Shown: piece after piece, positions 26,969-35,855 of the stretch
Layout of the letters: each line of letters opens with the position of its first letter
Numbering within the stretch: the stretch's first letter is position 1
Source of the DNA: Bacillus sp. AFS029637
GTDB lineage: Bacteria > Bacillota > Bacilli > Bacillales > Bacillaceae_G
Direction of reading: 5' to 3'
DNA length: 64,000 nucleotides
Assembly: GCF_002584985.1 (NCBI RefSeq)
Contig: NZ_NUPZ01000040.1
Location: 1 to 64,000, forward strand
Notes under the pieces: generated by a model
What the model saw: the letters and a program-made list of their open reading frames with translations, nothing else
Database searches by the model: none
What the model was told of the DNA's origin: nothing
Made by a program: the position numbers and the translations under genes

Positions 26969-27352
26969 TTATATTTTCATCAATACAATTCTCCAACCAT
27001 CTGGATCTTCTATCGTTATCCCTTTTTCTTTCCAATATGGATTCTCTGGTTCTACTTCATCGTATCCCATTGCATGCAGCCTTTTGCTCACTTTTTTCAT
27101 TTCACTATCTTCTTGCATATAAAATACTAATAAATTATCTTTCGTTGGTGCTGGACAGGGACTTCCATTTTCATGTCTTGTAAACTCCAGATGATATTCT
27201 TCATCAGGTAGACCAAGCATAACTCCATCATAGCCTTCATGATCATAGAACTCACCTATACGTTTTAATCCTAACCCTTTTTCATAAAAAGATGTAACCT
27301 CTTCAAACTTATCTGTTGGACGTGCTATTCGAAACTTCACCCAGTTTTTCAT
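26969..27352 (-). CDS. yycE: VOC (glyoxalase/dioxygenase fold) protein YycE
   Basis: A 127-residue vicinal oxygen chelate protein with two beta-alpha-beta-beta-beta modules. The N-terminal module has FYEKGLGLKRIGEF and the C-terminal one ITIEDPDGWRIVLM. It closely resembles B. subtilis YycE in length and pattern as remembered. Metal-ligand candidates are His54 (YHLEFTRH region) and Glu residues; the enzymatic role is unknown. GGGAGGAA precedes the ATG. Confidence 0.82.
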   Translation of the reverse strand: MKNWVKFRIARPTDKFEEVTSFYEKGLGLKRIGEFYDHEGYDGVMLGLPDEEYHLEFTRHENGSPCPAPTKDNLLVFYMQEDSEMKKVSKRLHAMGYDEVEPENPYWKEKGITIEDPDGWRIVLMKI

Positions 27353-27782
27353 GTTCTTCCTCCCATACTAAAAATTTCATACATGATTACGTATTATTGT
27401 ATATACGTAAAACATTTTTGAAATCCCTCATTAGTATGAGGATAGATACATACAAACGTCTTACTTAAAGCAACCTATAACGACCAAAAACTCATCTAGA
27501 AAGAAAGTTCTCATCATTTTATATGCAACCTTACATATTTACTTACAAATCACTAAAAAAACTTTAAAATTCAAAGGATGACTAAATATACAATTCCCAT
27601 CTAAAATTTTAATACAGTACAAGCTATCAAGTGTAATACTTTTTCAATTTTAAGAAGTATTACACTCTTTAATTCTTTCCTTATAAACATGATTTTTATA
27701 AGGAAATCTGATACAATCCTTAAGTAATATTATTACGTTTAGATATTACGAATATAGTACATACTTAAAGAAGGTGATTTAA
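27353..27782. other. 430-base intergenic region with two hairpins
   Basis: No ORF was seen. Two clear stem-loops lie near its right end: AGTGTAATACTT/AAGTATTACACT (27630-27641 and 27655-27666) and TCCTTATAAA/TTTATAAGGA (27678-27687 and 27695-27704). The first is followed by CTCTTTAATT and could be a terminator or leader structure. Both precede the GGDEF-EAL gene by 80-150 bases. No known riboswitch fold was recognised. Confidence 0.6.
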
Positions 27783-30506
27783 TTGAAGCCAAATAAAAAT
27801 TTGCAAATATGTATATTAATCACAACATTAATAGGCTATTCCATCTATTCAATGTTTTTCTTTCTTTTCCCTACTCATTTTTCAAATTTCAGCGTACGCT
27901 TCGCTTCACTCATCATTGAAGCCATAACATTTGTATCACTCATTTACTCTATATATTCAAAAAAAGTCCGTTCAAATCCGTTTTGGATATGTATCACCAT
28001 TGCCATTGGAAATTTTCTATTAGGAAAAGTTGTATATACATATCAAAATACCTTTTTTGAACCTACAATACATCGTTTTACTATTTCTGATGTGTTTTAC
28101 ATGTTTTTTCTACTTTTCTTCCTTATCGCTTTCTGCTATAAAATCTTAAAAGAGTGCAATAAATGGGGAAAATTGTTCTTTATTTGTGATATATGCATCG
28201 TACTTACTTCTATATTCACATTAGAATGGTATTTATTTAATGAGCCAGATTTAAATATATTCTCTCTTTCACTGGGAGAAATTTTCCTTTCATTTCTATA
28301 TCCAATTGCAGATTTATTATTTCTTCTACTAGGTGTTAGTATCTTTTTCCGCCCAACAATTTTTAATTCCAAGCGGAAAATGTATATTTTTATTTTTGTA
28401 TTAATAAGTTCTGCAACTTTTAATTATATTTATTTTTACTTAAACAGCCATTTATCACCGGAGACGATCACATTATTACGTCTTTTATATAGAATACCTA
28501 TATTACTTATTGCGATAGCTGGTTCTATTCCAAAATCTCAAAATAGCGCTACAAGCTATTTTATTATAAATCCTATTCTAGGTGAAAAAGTTTTAGTCGT
28601 ATTTCCCTATCTTGCTGTTGCAATCTTAATCGGATTTACACTCAAAGAGCAAACATCATCATCAACCCTTATTACAGGAAATTGTATTACTTTTGTATTC
28701 GTATTGATTCGTCATTCCATTGTACATATGCAAAATAAAAAATTAACACAACGCTTACAACTATTTAATACTCAATTAGAAGAAAAAGTTACTTTACGGA
28801 CTACTGATTTAGTCAAAAAATCAATAGCTTTATCTCAAAAGCAGCAAACATTCAAATCGTTATATGAATATCATCCAGATCCTATTTTTACGATTGATTT
28901 AAACGGGACGTTCTTAAATGTAAATAAAGCAGGAAACATTCTACTTGGAGCCGCCTCTAGTGAATTACTTGGTGAGACTTGTCTTTCTGTTATTTTAGAC
29001 GAAGATAAGCATAAACTTATGTCTGCATTAGAAAAAGCAAAAAAACAAAAATCTACTTCTTTACAACTACGCTCTCAATATAAGAACGGCTTTACTTATT
29101 TTTTATACGTTACTATCGTTCCTATTATGGTAGATGAACAAATTTCAGGAAGCTACATTTTGGTGAAAGATATTACCGCCTTTAAAAAACAGCAAGAAGA
29201 AATAAAATATTTAGCATTCCATGATACTGTAACAAAAATTGGGAATCGGGCCTTTTTCCAAAAAAAATTGAGAACAGTTATAAGAAATGCACAAGCAAAA
29301 CAAAGTGAATTTGCACTGTTATATTTAGATTTAGACCGCTTTAAAGTTATTAACGATACACTTGGACACTCTACAGGTGATTACATATTAGAAGAAGTAG
29401 CAAAACGTTTTCAATCATGCCTTTCATCACATACTTATGTTTCAAGAATTGGTGGGGATGAGTTTACAATCTTAATTGAAAACTATACTGACCAAGATTC
29501 CTTATTATCGTTATGTAACCAATTATTTAAAAGCATGAAAAAACCGTTTGTCATACACGAACATAAGCTGACTTTATCTCTTAGCATCGGGATTGCTATT
29601 TATCCACATTATGGAATCGATATCACTACACTATTGAAAAACGCGAATGTTGCAATGTATGACGCAAAGGAAAAAGAGCTTAACTCTGTCTCTATTTATG
29701 ATGATATAATTGCTAGAAAGATTGAGAGACGATTACGATTAGAGAAAGATTTACCGAACGCAATTCAAAATGAAGAATTGTTCCTTTTATATCAACCTCA
29801 AGTTGATAGCAATTGTAATAAAATTGTTGGAGCTGAAGCTTTAATTCGCTGGAATCATCCAGATCTAGGGATCATTTCTCCAAATGAATTTATATCAATC
29901 GCTGAGGAAACAATGCAAATCATTTCAATTGGAAAATGGACTTTACAACAAGCATGTCAGCAAATGAAACGTTGGCACACACTAGGATACTCTCATTTAA
30001 AAATAGGCGTCAATTTATCGGCTAAAGAATTTGAGCAAGAAGATTTTATACAATCCGTTTCCTCTACTTTAGCAACGACTGGCTTACCAGCAAGTTCTCT
30101 TGACCTAGAATTAACGGAACGCATTGCAATGATGGATGAGAAAGAAACATTATTAAAGCTGCGAACACTCAAGGGTTTAGGGATTCACATATCAATCGAT
30201 GACTTCGGTACAGGCTATTCTTCATTAGCATACTTACCCTTATATCCAATCGATACTTTAAAAATCCCGAGAGAATTTATTACAATGTCCGAAACGTGTG
30301 AAGATGGAAAGGAAATCATTAAAACAATCATCACATTAGCACATACATTAGAGATGTCTATTATTGCTGAAGGTGTCGAAACGAAAGAACACGTGAATTT
30401 CCTTCAAAAAAATAAATGTCAGTTTATTCAAGGTTACTATTACAGTAAACCTATCCATGCCGATTCATTTTCTACTCTGCTGGAAAAGGGTACTCATTCT
30501 TTATAG
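27783..30506 (+). CDS. Membrane-bound PAS-GGDEF-EAL cyclic di-GMP protein
   Basis: 907 residues. About nine membrane helices (1-320) form a sensor-like domain. A coiled stretch and PAS domain follow (about 355-465, YEYHPDPIFTIDLNGTFL), then GGDEF (about 475-635, active-site RIGGDEFTIL, metal site YLDLDRFKVIND) and EAL (about 650-900, EALIRWNHP, NLSAKEF, ELTER, DDFGTGYSS, EGVE, QGYYYSKP). Both catalytic cores look nearly complete, so it could make or degrade c-di-GMP. No RxxD inhibition site is seen before GGDEF. In the EAL domain the usual LKID reads TLKIPREF, with Pro for the conserved Asp. TTG start after AAGGTGA. Confidence 0.9.
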   Translation: MKPNKNLQICILITTLIGYSIYSMFFFLFPTHFSNFSVRFASLIIEAITFVSLIYSIYSKKVRSNPFWICITIAIGNFLLGKVVYTYQNTFFEPTIHRFTISDVFYMFFLLFFLIAFCYKILKECNKWGKLFFICDICIVLTSIFTLEWYLFNEPDLNIFSLSLGEIFLSFLYPIADLLFLLLGVSIFFRPTIFNSKRKMYIFIFVLISSATFNYIYFYLNSHLSPETITLLRLLYRIPILLIAIAGSIPKSQNSATSYFIINPILGEKVLVVFPYLAVAILIGFTLKEQTSSSTLITGNCITFVFVLIRHSIVHMQNKKLTQRLQLFNTQLEEKVTLRTTDLVKKSIALSQKQQTFKSLYEYHPDPIFTIDLNGTFLNVNKAGNILLGAASSELLGETCLSVILDEDKHKLMSALEKAKKQKSTSLQLRSQYKNGFTYFLYVTIVPIMVDEQISGSYILVKDITAFKKQQEEIKYLAFHDTVTKIGNRAFFQKKLRTVIRNAQAKQSEFALLYLDLDRFKVINDTLGHSTGDYILEEVAKRFQSCLSSHTYVSRIGGDEFTILIENYTDQDSLLSLCNQLFKSMKKPFVIHEHKLTLSLSIGIAIYPHYGIDITTLLKNANVAMYDAKEKELNSVSIYDDIIARKIERRLRLEKDLPNAIQNEELFLLYQPQVDSNCNKIVGAEALIRWNHPDLGIISPNEFISIAEETMQIISIGKWTLQQACQQMKRWHTLGYSHLKIGVNLSAKEFEQEDFIQSVSSTLATTGLPASSLDLELTERIAMMDEKETLLKLRTLKGLGIHISIDDFGTGYSSLAYLPLYPIDTLKIPREFITMSETCEDGKEIIKTIITLAHTLEMSIIAEGVETKEHVNFLQKNKCQFIQGYYYSKPIHADSFSTLLEKGTHSL

Positions 30507-30522
30507 GTTTATGTAATAATTT

Positions 30523-30561
30523 TAAAAAAGGAAAGAAGAATCATTCTCCTCTTTCCTTTTT
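30523..30561 (+). terminator. Terminator of the GGDEF-EAL gene
   Basis: AAAGGAAAGA and CTCTTTCCTTTTTC form a stem ending in a T-run. Confidence 0.75.
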
Positions 30562-30655
30562 CTATATGTTGCAACTTTTCATTTCCTTCACATATCATTT
30601 ATTTAAGTAGTTACTAATACATTTATGATAACAGACTTGAATAGGGGGGATTTAT

Positions 30656-31822
30656 ATGCACCACGACAATCCACATAATAAACGTTACAAAAATACCCCT
30701 CTTTCCCTCTTCTCTATAAAAAATGAGCTAAAACAAAAATGTACCACTACAAATAGCCCCCTTTACACTCTTTCGAAAGAGGAAGAAATATTAATACATA
30801 CAATTAAAGAACAAACAAAATTATTAAATCAAAATAATGTAACAAGGACTCGTGCTTACTTTCAGTTTCACAAAAAGTATCCTGAAATACAGTGGGCACT
30901 GCTCGGACATATGGTGTCACGTAACGGTGGTTGGAACATGACTGATTTAAAAGGAGATTTATATACAAAGTTATTATCTGAAAAAGATCAATTTACTTTC
31001 TTTTCTTTTTTAGAGCGCGGAAATTGGCTTATTTTTCAAGATGTATATCCACAATTTTTACTATATGAACAAAGTGTAAAAAAATCTACAAACCTTTTCC
31101 ATCTTCTCTCTCACCTCCATGTTTCCACCTTTATGGAAACGATATGGAATTCCTTTTGGAAAACTGGCGACAAAAAAACATTAGCAATCGCAACTATTAT
31201 TAATGAGCAAAATTACTTAGAAAAAAGAGTCATTCAAAATGAACACTTCAAAAAAAATGTTCTGAACAGTATTGGATTTAAACTATTTGATTTCTTTCAG
31301 TTCAATCATATCCTCTTCCCTTTTTACGAAAGTAAAATGAATGCGAAAACATTACTCATTGGTGATACAATGAAGCACTTCACTTCACTACATGAACGAA
31401 TTTTACTTGGAAAAAGATTATACACATTGTTATTTCATAATGAACATATTTTATCTCAAGTTAAACATTGGGCAGACAATACCCCTCATACAGGCTCAAG
31501 AAAAGATTACTGGCCACATTTATTTTCAAGTGTAAACGAATCTTTTTCAAGAGAGTTTTATAAACGAAGAATAAAAAATTGCCAATTAAGAAATGATTCC
31601 TATCGTATATATAGTCCTGCACTTATGTACGCATGGAAAAATGTAAAAAACGAAGAAACAAAACATGAAGATTGGTTTAATGACTGGCAAGTGATACATT
31701 ATTTAACTGATAAGGAGGAACATATACTTGGGCAAATTACAGAAGACTACTGCAAAACACTCGAAAAAATTGAATTGGCAATTCTCGCAAAGAAAAATGT
31801 CCTCCTTAGAGAAGAAGAATGA
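30656..31822 (+). CDS. yppC: DUF2515 family protein YppC
   Basis: A 388-residue protein of the YppC/DUF2515 family, known only from Bacilli and of unknown function. Visible features are NVTRTRAYFQFHKKYPEIQWALLG near the N terminus and many aromatic and His residues; no signal peptide. AGGGGGGAT precedes the ATG. The gene ends 26 bases inside the start of the next membrane-protein gene, so the two form an operon. Confidence 0.82.
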   Translation: MHHDNPHNKRYKNTPLSLFSIKNELKQKCTTTNSPLYTLSKEEEILIHTIKEQTKLLNQNNVTRTRAYFQFHKKYPEIQWALLGHMVSRNGGWNMTDLKGDLYTKLLSEKDQFTFFSFLERGNWLIFQDVYPQFLLYEQSVKKSTNLFHLLSHLHVSTFMETIWNSFWKTGDKKTLAIATIINEQNYLEKRVIQNEHFKKNVLNSIGFKLFDFFQFNHILFPFYESKMNAKTLLIGDTMKHFTSLHERILLGKRLYTLLFHNEHILSQVKHWADNTPHTGSRKDYWPHLFSSVNESFSREFYKRRIKNCQLRNDSYRIYSPALMYAWKNVKNEETKHEDWFNDWQVIHYLTDKEEHILGQITEDYCKTLEKIELAILAKKNVLLREEE

Positions 31823-32198
31823 TTTTCTAGCATTAGCAGTTACAATCTTTCTCTCTACTGTTATCGGAACGTGCTTAGATGCTTTCTTTGTCACGAAACA
31901 AATATATTCCTTTCCAGTTAGACCGTTCCCATCCATATTCTCAATTAACATAGGCTTCACGTTGCTTGTACTACCAATTTTAACAGCCACTTTCATACAA
32001 ATTTCAAAAACATTATCTGCAATTTCTAGAACTCTATTGATTATCTCAATAGGTATTTGTGCTAGTATGTTTGAACAAGTCGCTGAGAAACTAGGCTTAT
32101 TTATTCATAGTTCAGATTGGTATCATACTTATTCTTTGTTTGGGTATATGATTTTCCTTTCTTTCATCTGGATAGTATACAAATGGATACAAAAATAA
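31797..32198 (+). CDS. Membrane protein, CBO0543 family
   Basis: About 133 residues with four membrane helices, resembling the CBO0543 family of small Firmicute membrane proteins. Features are FFVTKQIYSFP after helix 1, EQVAEKLG and SSDWYHTYS between helices, and a short KWIQK tail. The start is taken at ATG 31797 (MSSLEKKNDF), overlapping yppC by 26 bases. An earlier in-frame codon at 31728 would add a hydrophilic segment that duplicates yppC sequence in another frame. Function unknown. Confidence 0.65.
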   Translation: MSSLEKKNDFLALAVTIFLSTVIGTCLDAFFVTKQIYSFPVRPFPSIFSINIGFTLLVLPILTATFIQISKTLSAISRTLLIISIGICASMFEQVAEKLGLFIHSSDWYHTYSLFGYMIFLSFIWIVYKWIQK

Positions 32199-32220
32199 AG
32201 AGACCATTATTGGTCTCTCC
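32199..32220. terminator. Short hairpin between convergent genes
   Basis: AGAGACC-ATTATT-GGTCTCT. No strong T-run on either side; probable shared terminator. Confidence 0.6.
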
Positions 32221-32661
32221 TTAAGCATAATCTTCAGTTATTGCTAATGGTGCCACAGTTTGAAGACTTTTAGAACGTAAACGATAGGCAACAACGTTCT
32301 TCTTGTATTGTTTTATTACATCAACATGTTCCTCATAGCTATATATTGATAATGTAATTGTTCTTTTCCCTTTCTTCGTTTCAATGATTATCGGTATCCC
32401 CTCACCGCGTGGTGGAAAATAATGTTTATCTAAAAATAAAGCCTCGTTAAATTCGTGAATAACTTGCGTTTTCTTTTCCCCTTCTATATTCTTTCCATCT
32501 AGCGATACAGTCGTATGTTCTTCATCAAGTTTTTGATGTAATTCAAATCTACTAATAATAGATTCTACAACAGAAGTCGGCATACTAGAAACTAGTACTT
32601 TAAGAGCGCCAAAAATAAATAATGTAACTATAAACCATGTTGTCACTTTTATCATCTCCAT
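32221..32661 (-). CDS. YfmQ-like membrane-anchored protein
   Basis: A 146-residue protein with one N-terminal membrane helix (VTTWFIVTLFIFGALKVLV) and an external soluble domain of about 110 residues containing LDGKNIEGEKK and HYFPPRGEG. It resembles the YfmQ family of Bacillus, function unknown. It starts 5 bases after cidB with no strong ribosome site, so it is probably translated by coupling as the third gene of the cid unit. Confidence 0.6.
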   Translation of the reverse strand: MEMIKVTTWFIVTLFIFGALKVLVSSMPTSVVESIISRFELHQKLDEEHTTVSLDGKNIEGEKKTQVIHEFNEALFLDKHYFPPRGEGIPIIIETKKGKRTITLSIYSYEEHVDVIKQYKKNVVAYRLRSKSLQTVAPLAITEDYA

Positions 32662-32666
32662 ACATT

Positions 32667-33338
32667 TTAAAATACAAATTTCATTCCATAAGGTATTAAT
32701 ATACTAATAAGTATTCCTGTTACAATCATCGTTACTGAACCAATAGTGGCTTCTTTCTCGCCTTCTTTCACTAGACGACTCACACCGATAATATGTGATG
32801 CACAGCCCATTCCAACACCTTTTCCAATTGTACTTGTTATACCGCAAAGCTTAAGTACTGTCGGTCCAATAATAGCACCAGTTATTCCTGCAACAACTAC
32901 AAAACTAGCAGTCATAGATGGAATACCACCAATTTGATCCGCTAATGAAATGGCAATTGGCATTGTTGCTAATTGCAGGAGAGTTGTTAGTATAAGTTCC
33001 TTATCTATATTTAAAATTCTGCCGAGTGCTACATTCATAATCGTTAAAGCTACTATACCTATCAATACACCGATTAGTATCGATAAAAAGTTTTTCATCA
33101 GTATTTTGCGCTCTTTAAATAAAGGTATCGCTAACGCTACGATTGCAGGGCTCAATAAGCTTGAAAGAATGTCTCCCCCATTTACCCTATACTCATGATG
33201 AGAAATACCAAAAATCAAAAATAAACAAATCATAATTGCAGTAACTGTTAACACCGGTAACGTAAATGGAAGTGTAAATTTTTTATATAACTTTGTCGCC
33301 AATAAATAAATTACTACAGTAATCATAATTAAGAACAT
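32667..33338 (-). CDS. cidB: LrgB/CidB family membrane protein
   Basis: A 223-residue protein with about seven membrane segments. The family signature GIPSMTASFVVVAGITGAI and the C-terminal GMGCASHIIGVSRLVKEGE are present. CidB/LrgB proteins pair with CidA/LrgA holin-like proteins and affect murein hydrolase activity, cell death and acetate/pyruvate handling. It follows cidA by 23 bases. Confidence 0.9.
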   Translation of the reverse strand: MFLIMITVVIYLLATKLYKKFTLPFTLPVLTVTAIMICLFLIFGISHHEYRVNGGDILSSLLSPAIVALAIPLFKERKILMKNFLSILIGVLIGIVALTIMNVALGRILNIDKELILTTLLQLATMPIAISLADQIGGIPSMTASFVVVAGITGAIIGPTVLKLCGITSTIGKGVGMGCASHIIGVSRLVKEGEKEATIGSVTMIVTGILISILIPYGMKFVF

Positions 33339-33361
33339 TTGAATCGTGCACCTTGTCGATT

Positions 33362-33718
33362 TTATTTTTTCGATGTTACTACTAATTGACTTATATACCC
33401 TGAAACAATCAAAGTTACTACCGTACTTGCAACTACTAAAAGGAATATCATACTTCCCTTACTTAAAAGGAAAGACCCGTATTCCATCAGCCCTGTTGTC
33501 GAAGGGATTAAAAATAACGGTAAAAATACGATTAGCTTCTCCGCACCCATCTCAAACCATTTTAATGGTAAAATCCGAGTAGAAAGGAGCAAGAACAGTA
33601 TTAACATCCCTATTAAACTTCCTGGCATTGATAGATGGAGTATTCCCTGAATCCACGTACCAACTAAGCTAAATACATATAGCACGCCTACTTGAAGTAA
33701 AAGCGTCACGTACTTCAT
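33362..33718 (-). CDS. cidA: CidA/LrgA holin-like protein
   Basis: A 118-residue protein with four membrane segments and the family signature SMPGSLIGMLILFLLL plus FLPLFLIPSTTGLMEY. Holin-like partner of CidB. GAGGGAAAG precedes the ATG. A MocR-type regulator gene lies just upstream on the same strand (34 bases), but whether it controls cidAB is unknown. Confidence 0.92.
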   Translation of the reverse strand: MKYVTLLLQVGVLYVFSLVGTWIQGILHLSMPGSLIGMLILFLLLSTRILPLKWFEMGAEKLIVFLPLFLIPSTTGLMEYGSFLLSKGSMIFLLVVASTVVTLIVSGYISQLVVTSKK

Positions 33719-33751
33719 TTCTTTCCCTCATTTCACTATCACACATCCATA

Positions 33752-35185
33752 TTATGAAGTCTCATTTAACGTGTCAGCAAACCGGGTAATTCCAAGCTTG
33801 ATTTGTTCTATATTCGCTCTCCCAAACGTAAATCGTATATATTCATTTTTAGAGCCTAAAACACTGCCCGGAACAAATGCAACACCATTTCGTATAGATT
33901 CACCTAATAAGTGGTATTCATCAAACGTTCCTTGCACCTTGCACCATACATGTATTCCACCCTCTGGAACGAAACATTCAACTCGGTCTCCCAATGTGCC
34001 TTCAAGCTCTGCAATTAATACATCTCTTCTTTGCTTCAATTGTCCACGAAGCATCGTAATATGCGCATGGAAATCTTCTGATTCTAAAAATTGATTTGCT
34101 ACCCACTGCGTAAATACGCTATGGCCAAAATCAACTTGCTGCTTTGCATCTGCTAAACGCTCTATTACCCGCGTAGGGCCAATTACCCAGCCGATACGTA
34201 ATCCTGATGCAACAATTTTTGATAGTGAACTTATATAAAGAACATTTCCATTTTGGTCCATCGATTTTAATGTCGGATTCACTTCTCCATTAAAAGACGT
34301 TAAACTATACGGATCATCTTCTACAATTGGTATACCATATTCAGAAGATAATTCTAAAATCCTTTTACGCCTTGCTAATGAAAGCACTGTTCCAGTCGGA
34401 TTTTGATAATCTGGATTTAAAAACACCATGCGTATGCGATGTTTTTTATGCAAGTCAATTAAGTCATCTGGATTCATTCCGTGCTGATCAACAGGTAAAT
34501 GGAATATTTTTAAGCCGGCAGATTTAAACATTGGAAGTGAAAAACAATAGGATGGATCCTCGATTGCAATTGCATCTCCAGGCTTTAACAAGCACTGCAC
34601 GATTAGATTAAGTGCCTGTTGTGCTCCTGATGTAATAAGGATAGAGCTTGACTCCGCTTCAATTTGTTTATATTGCTTAACATGTGCTGCGATTGTTTTT
34701 CTCAACATTTCATTTCCAAGCGGATGGTCATAACCGAGATTTTCCATAAATGTTTTCTCTGACATAATCGTTCGAAACCTATCACTTGGAATTAATTCAG
34801 GTGACAATTCACCACTCGCTAAATTAATTAAGTCATCTTTTTGCGTTTCTATTCGAATTTGTTGAACGAGTGGGACATTAGGTAAGAACGATCCATCCTC
34901 AACGTACCTACCCCAGTTCGGTATTCGTTTATGTGAAACACCCCATATATCTGTGTTCACTCTTGTCCCGCTTCCTTTTTGCCGTTCTACTACTCCAAGT
35001 GATTTTAATTCTTCATACGCAGCTACTATTGTACTCCGGTTTACTTGTAATTCCTTTGCTAATACGCGCTCAGAAGGTAACTTACTATCAGAAGGAAATT
35101 CACCCGAAGAAATACCTCTTTCAATATAATCAGCGATTTGCTTATATAATGGCGTCTTATCTGCACGATTTGGTTTCCATTCCAC
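33752..35185 (-). CDS. MocR/PdxR-type GntR-aminotransferase regulator
   Basis: About 477 residues: an N-terminal GntR winged helix (PLYKQIADYIERGI and SKLPSERVLAKEL, NRSTIVAAYEEL) joined to a class I aminotransferase-like domain with the PLP Lys in SSLSKIVASGLRIGW. MocR proteins sense PLP or amino compounds and control vitamin B6, GABA or cell-wall genes. The target is unknown here. A GTG start at 35185 follows AGGAGGGG with good spacing; the in-frame codon at 35203 precedes that ribosome site. Confidence 0.9.
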   Translation of the reverse strand: MEWKPNRADKTPLYKQIADYIERGISSGEFPSDSKLPSERVLAKELQVNRSTIVAAYEELKSLGVVERQKGSGTRVNTDIWGVSHKRIPNWGRYVEDGSFLPNVPLVQQIRIETQKDDLINLASGELSPELIPSDRFRTIMSEKTFMENLGYDHPLGNEMLRKTIAAHVKQYKQIEAESSSILITSGAQQALNLIVQCLLKPGDAIAIEDPSYCFSLPMFKSAGLKIFHLPVDQHGMNPDDLIDLHKKHRIRMVFLNPDYQNPTGTVLSLARRKRILELSSEYGIPIVEDDPYSLTSFNGEVNPTLKSMDQNGNVLYISSLSKIVASGLRIGWVIGPTRVIERLADAKQQVDFGHSVFTQWVANQFLESEDFHAHITMLRGQLKQRRDVLIAELEGTLGDRVECFVPEGGIHVWCKVQGTFDEYHLLGESIRNGVAFVPGSVLGSKNEYIRFTFGRANIEQIKLGITRFADTLNETS

Positions 35186-35325
35186 CCTGTCCCCTCCTCT
35201 CAAAACGAATGATTCTTCCTTCGCTTATAACAGTATTTACTGTAATAATAGGATTAATCAGTCACATTTTCTTATCCTTAAATGGATATATCCAAAACGG
35301 TTCTCTTTCTAACCACTGAATACTA

Positions 35326-35517
35326 TCAAATCACTACCGCATACCATGTTACCCCCACCAGTAGAACAAAAAGAAGGAGAATATAAATAGCGGATAAATT
35401 TTTCACATTCTTTTTTGTAGACTTACCATAATTCTCCTCCACATTTCGCGCAACTAGTACGGTCCCAAATAGCGATACAATTACAATAATAACCACTAGT
35501 GAAATTGCAAAACTCAT
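35326..35517 (-). CDS. Small two-helix membrane protein
   Basis: 63 residues: helix 1 (ISLVVIIVIVSLFGTVLV), a charged loop (RNVEENYGKSTKKNVKNL) and helix 2 (IYILLLFVLLVGVTWYAVV). GAGAGGTG ribosome site before ATG. Function unknown; a single gene between the regulator and the flavoprotein. Confidence 0.7.
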   Translation of the reverse strand: MSFAISLVVIIVIVSLFGTVLVARNVEENYGKSTKKNVKNLSAIYILLLFVLLVGVTWYAVVI

Positions 35518-35855
35518 TGTCTTTTCACCTCTCTAAGGCCAGTCTATTTTCATAAAGAGCTTCCTTTTTAAAATTTCGATAAAATACTACCTTTCTTCTC
35601 TTATCATAATTGATGTTTGTCAAAAACGGACCAACCACTTTTGTGTTTTTTTGCTCATCCACTTTATGCATGCAACTAAACCTTCGCTCATTATGTGAGT
35701 CAGTAATTCCTTAAAGACTACTCCCTTGAATATTACGTACTTTACGAAAACAAACCCATTTTCCCTCTCTATCAATATAGCTAGTTCCTCCCTTTCATAA
35801 TTTGTTATACACTAAGAAAATAACAAACAAACTATTCGTTAGCAGGTGAAAGAAT
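35518..35855. other. Divergent promoter region, no gene seen
   Basis: 338 bases between two divergently transcribed genes. AT-rich, with no ORF of note and no clear repeat. Presumably holds promoters for both. Confidence 0.45.

Noticed and set aside
27630-27704. Hairpins before the GGDEF-EAL gene as a cyclic di-GMP riboswitch
   Set aside because: They are simple AT-rich stems; the conserved loop and receptor sequences of c-di-GMP riboswitch classes are not seen.
31703-31996. 97-residue minus-strand ORF over the yppC end and the membrane gene
   Set aside because: Antisense to two plus-strand genes that fit known families.
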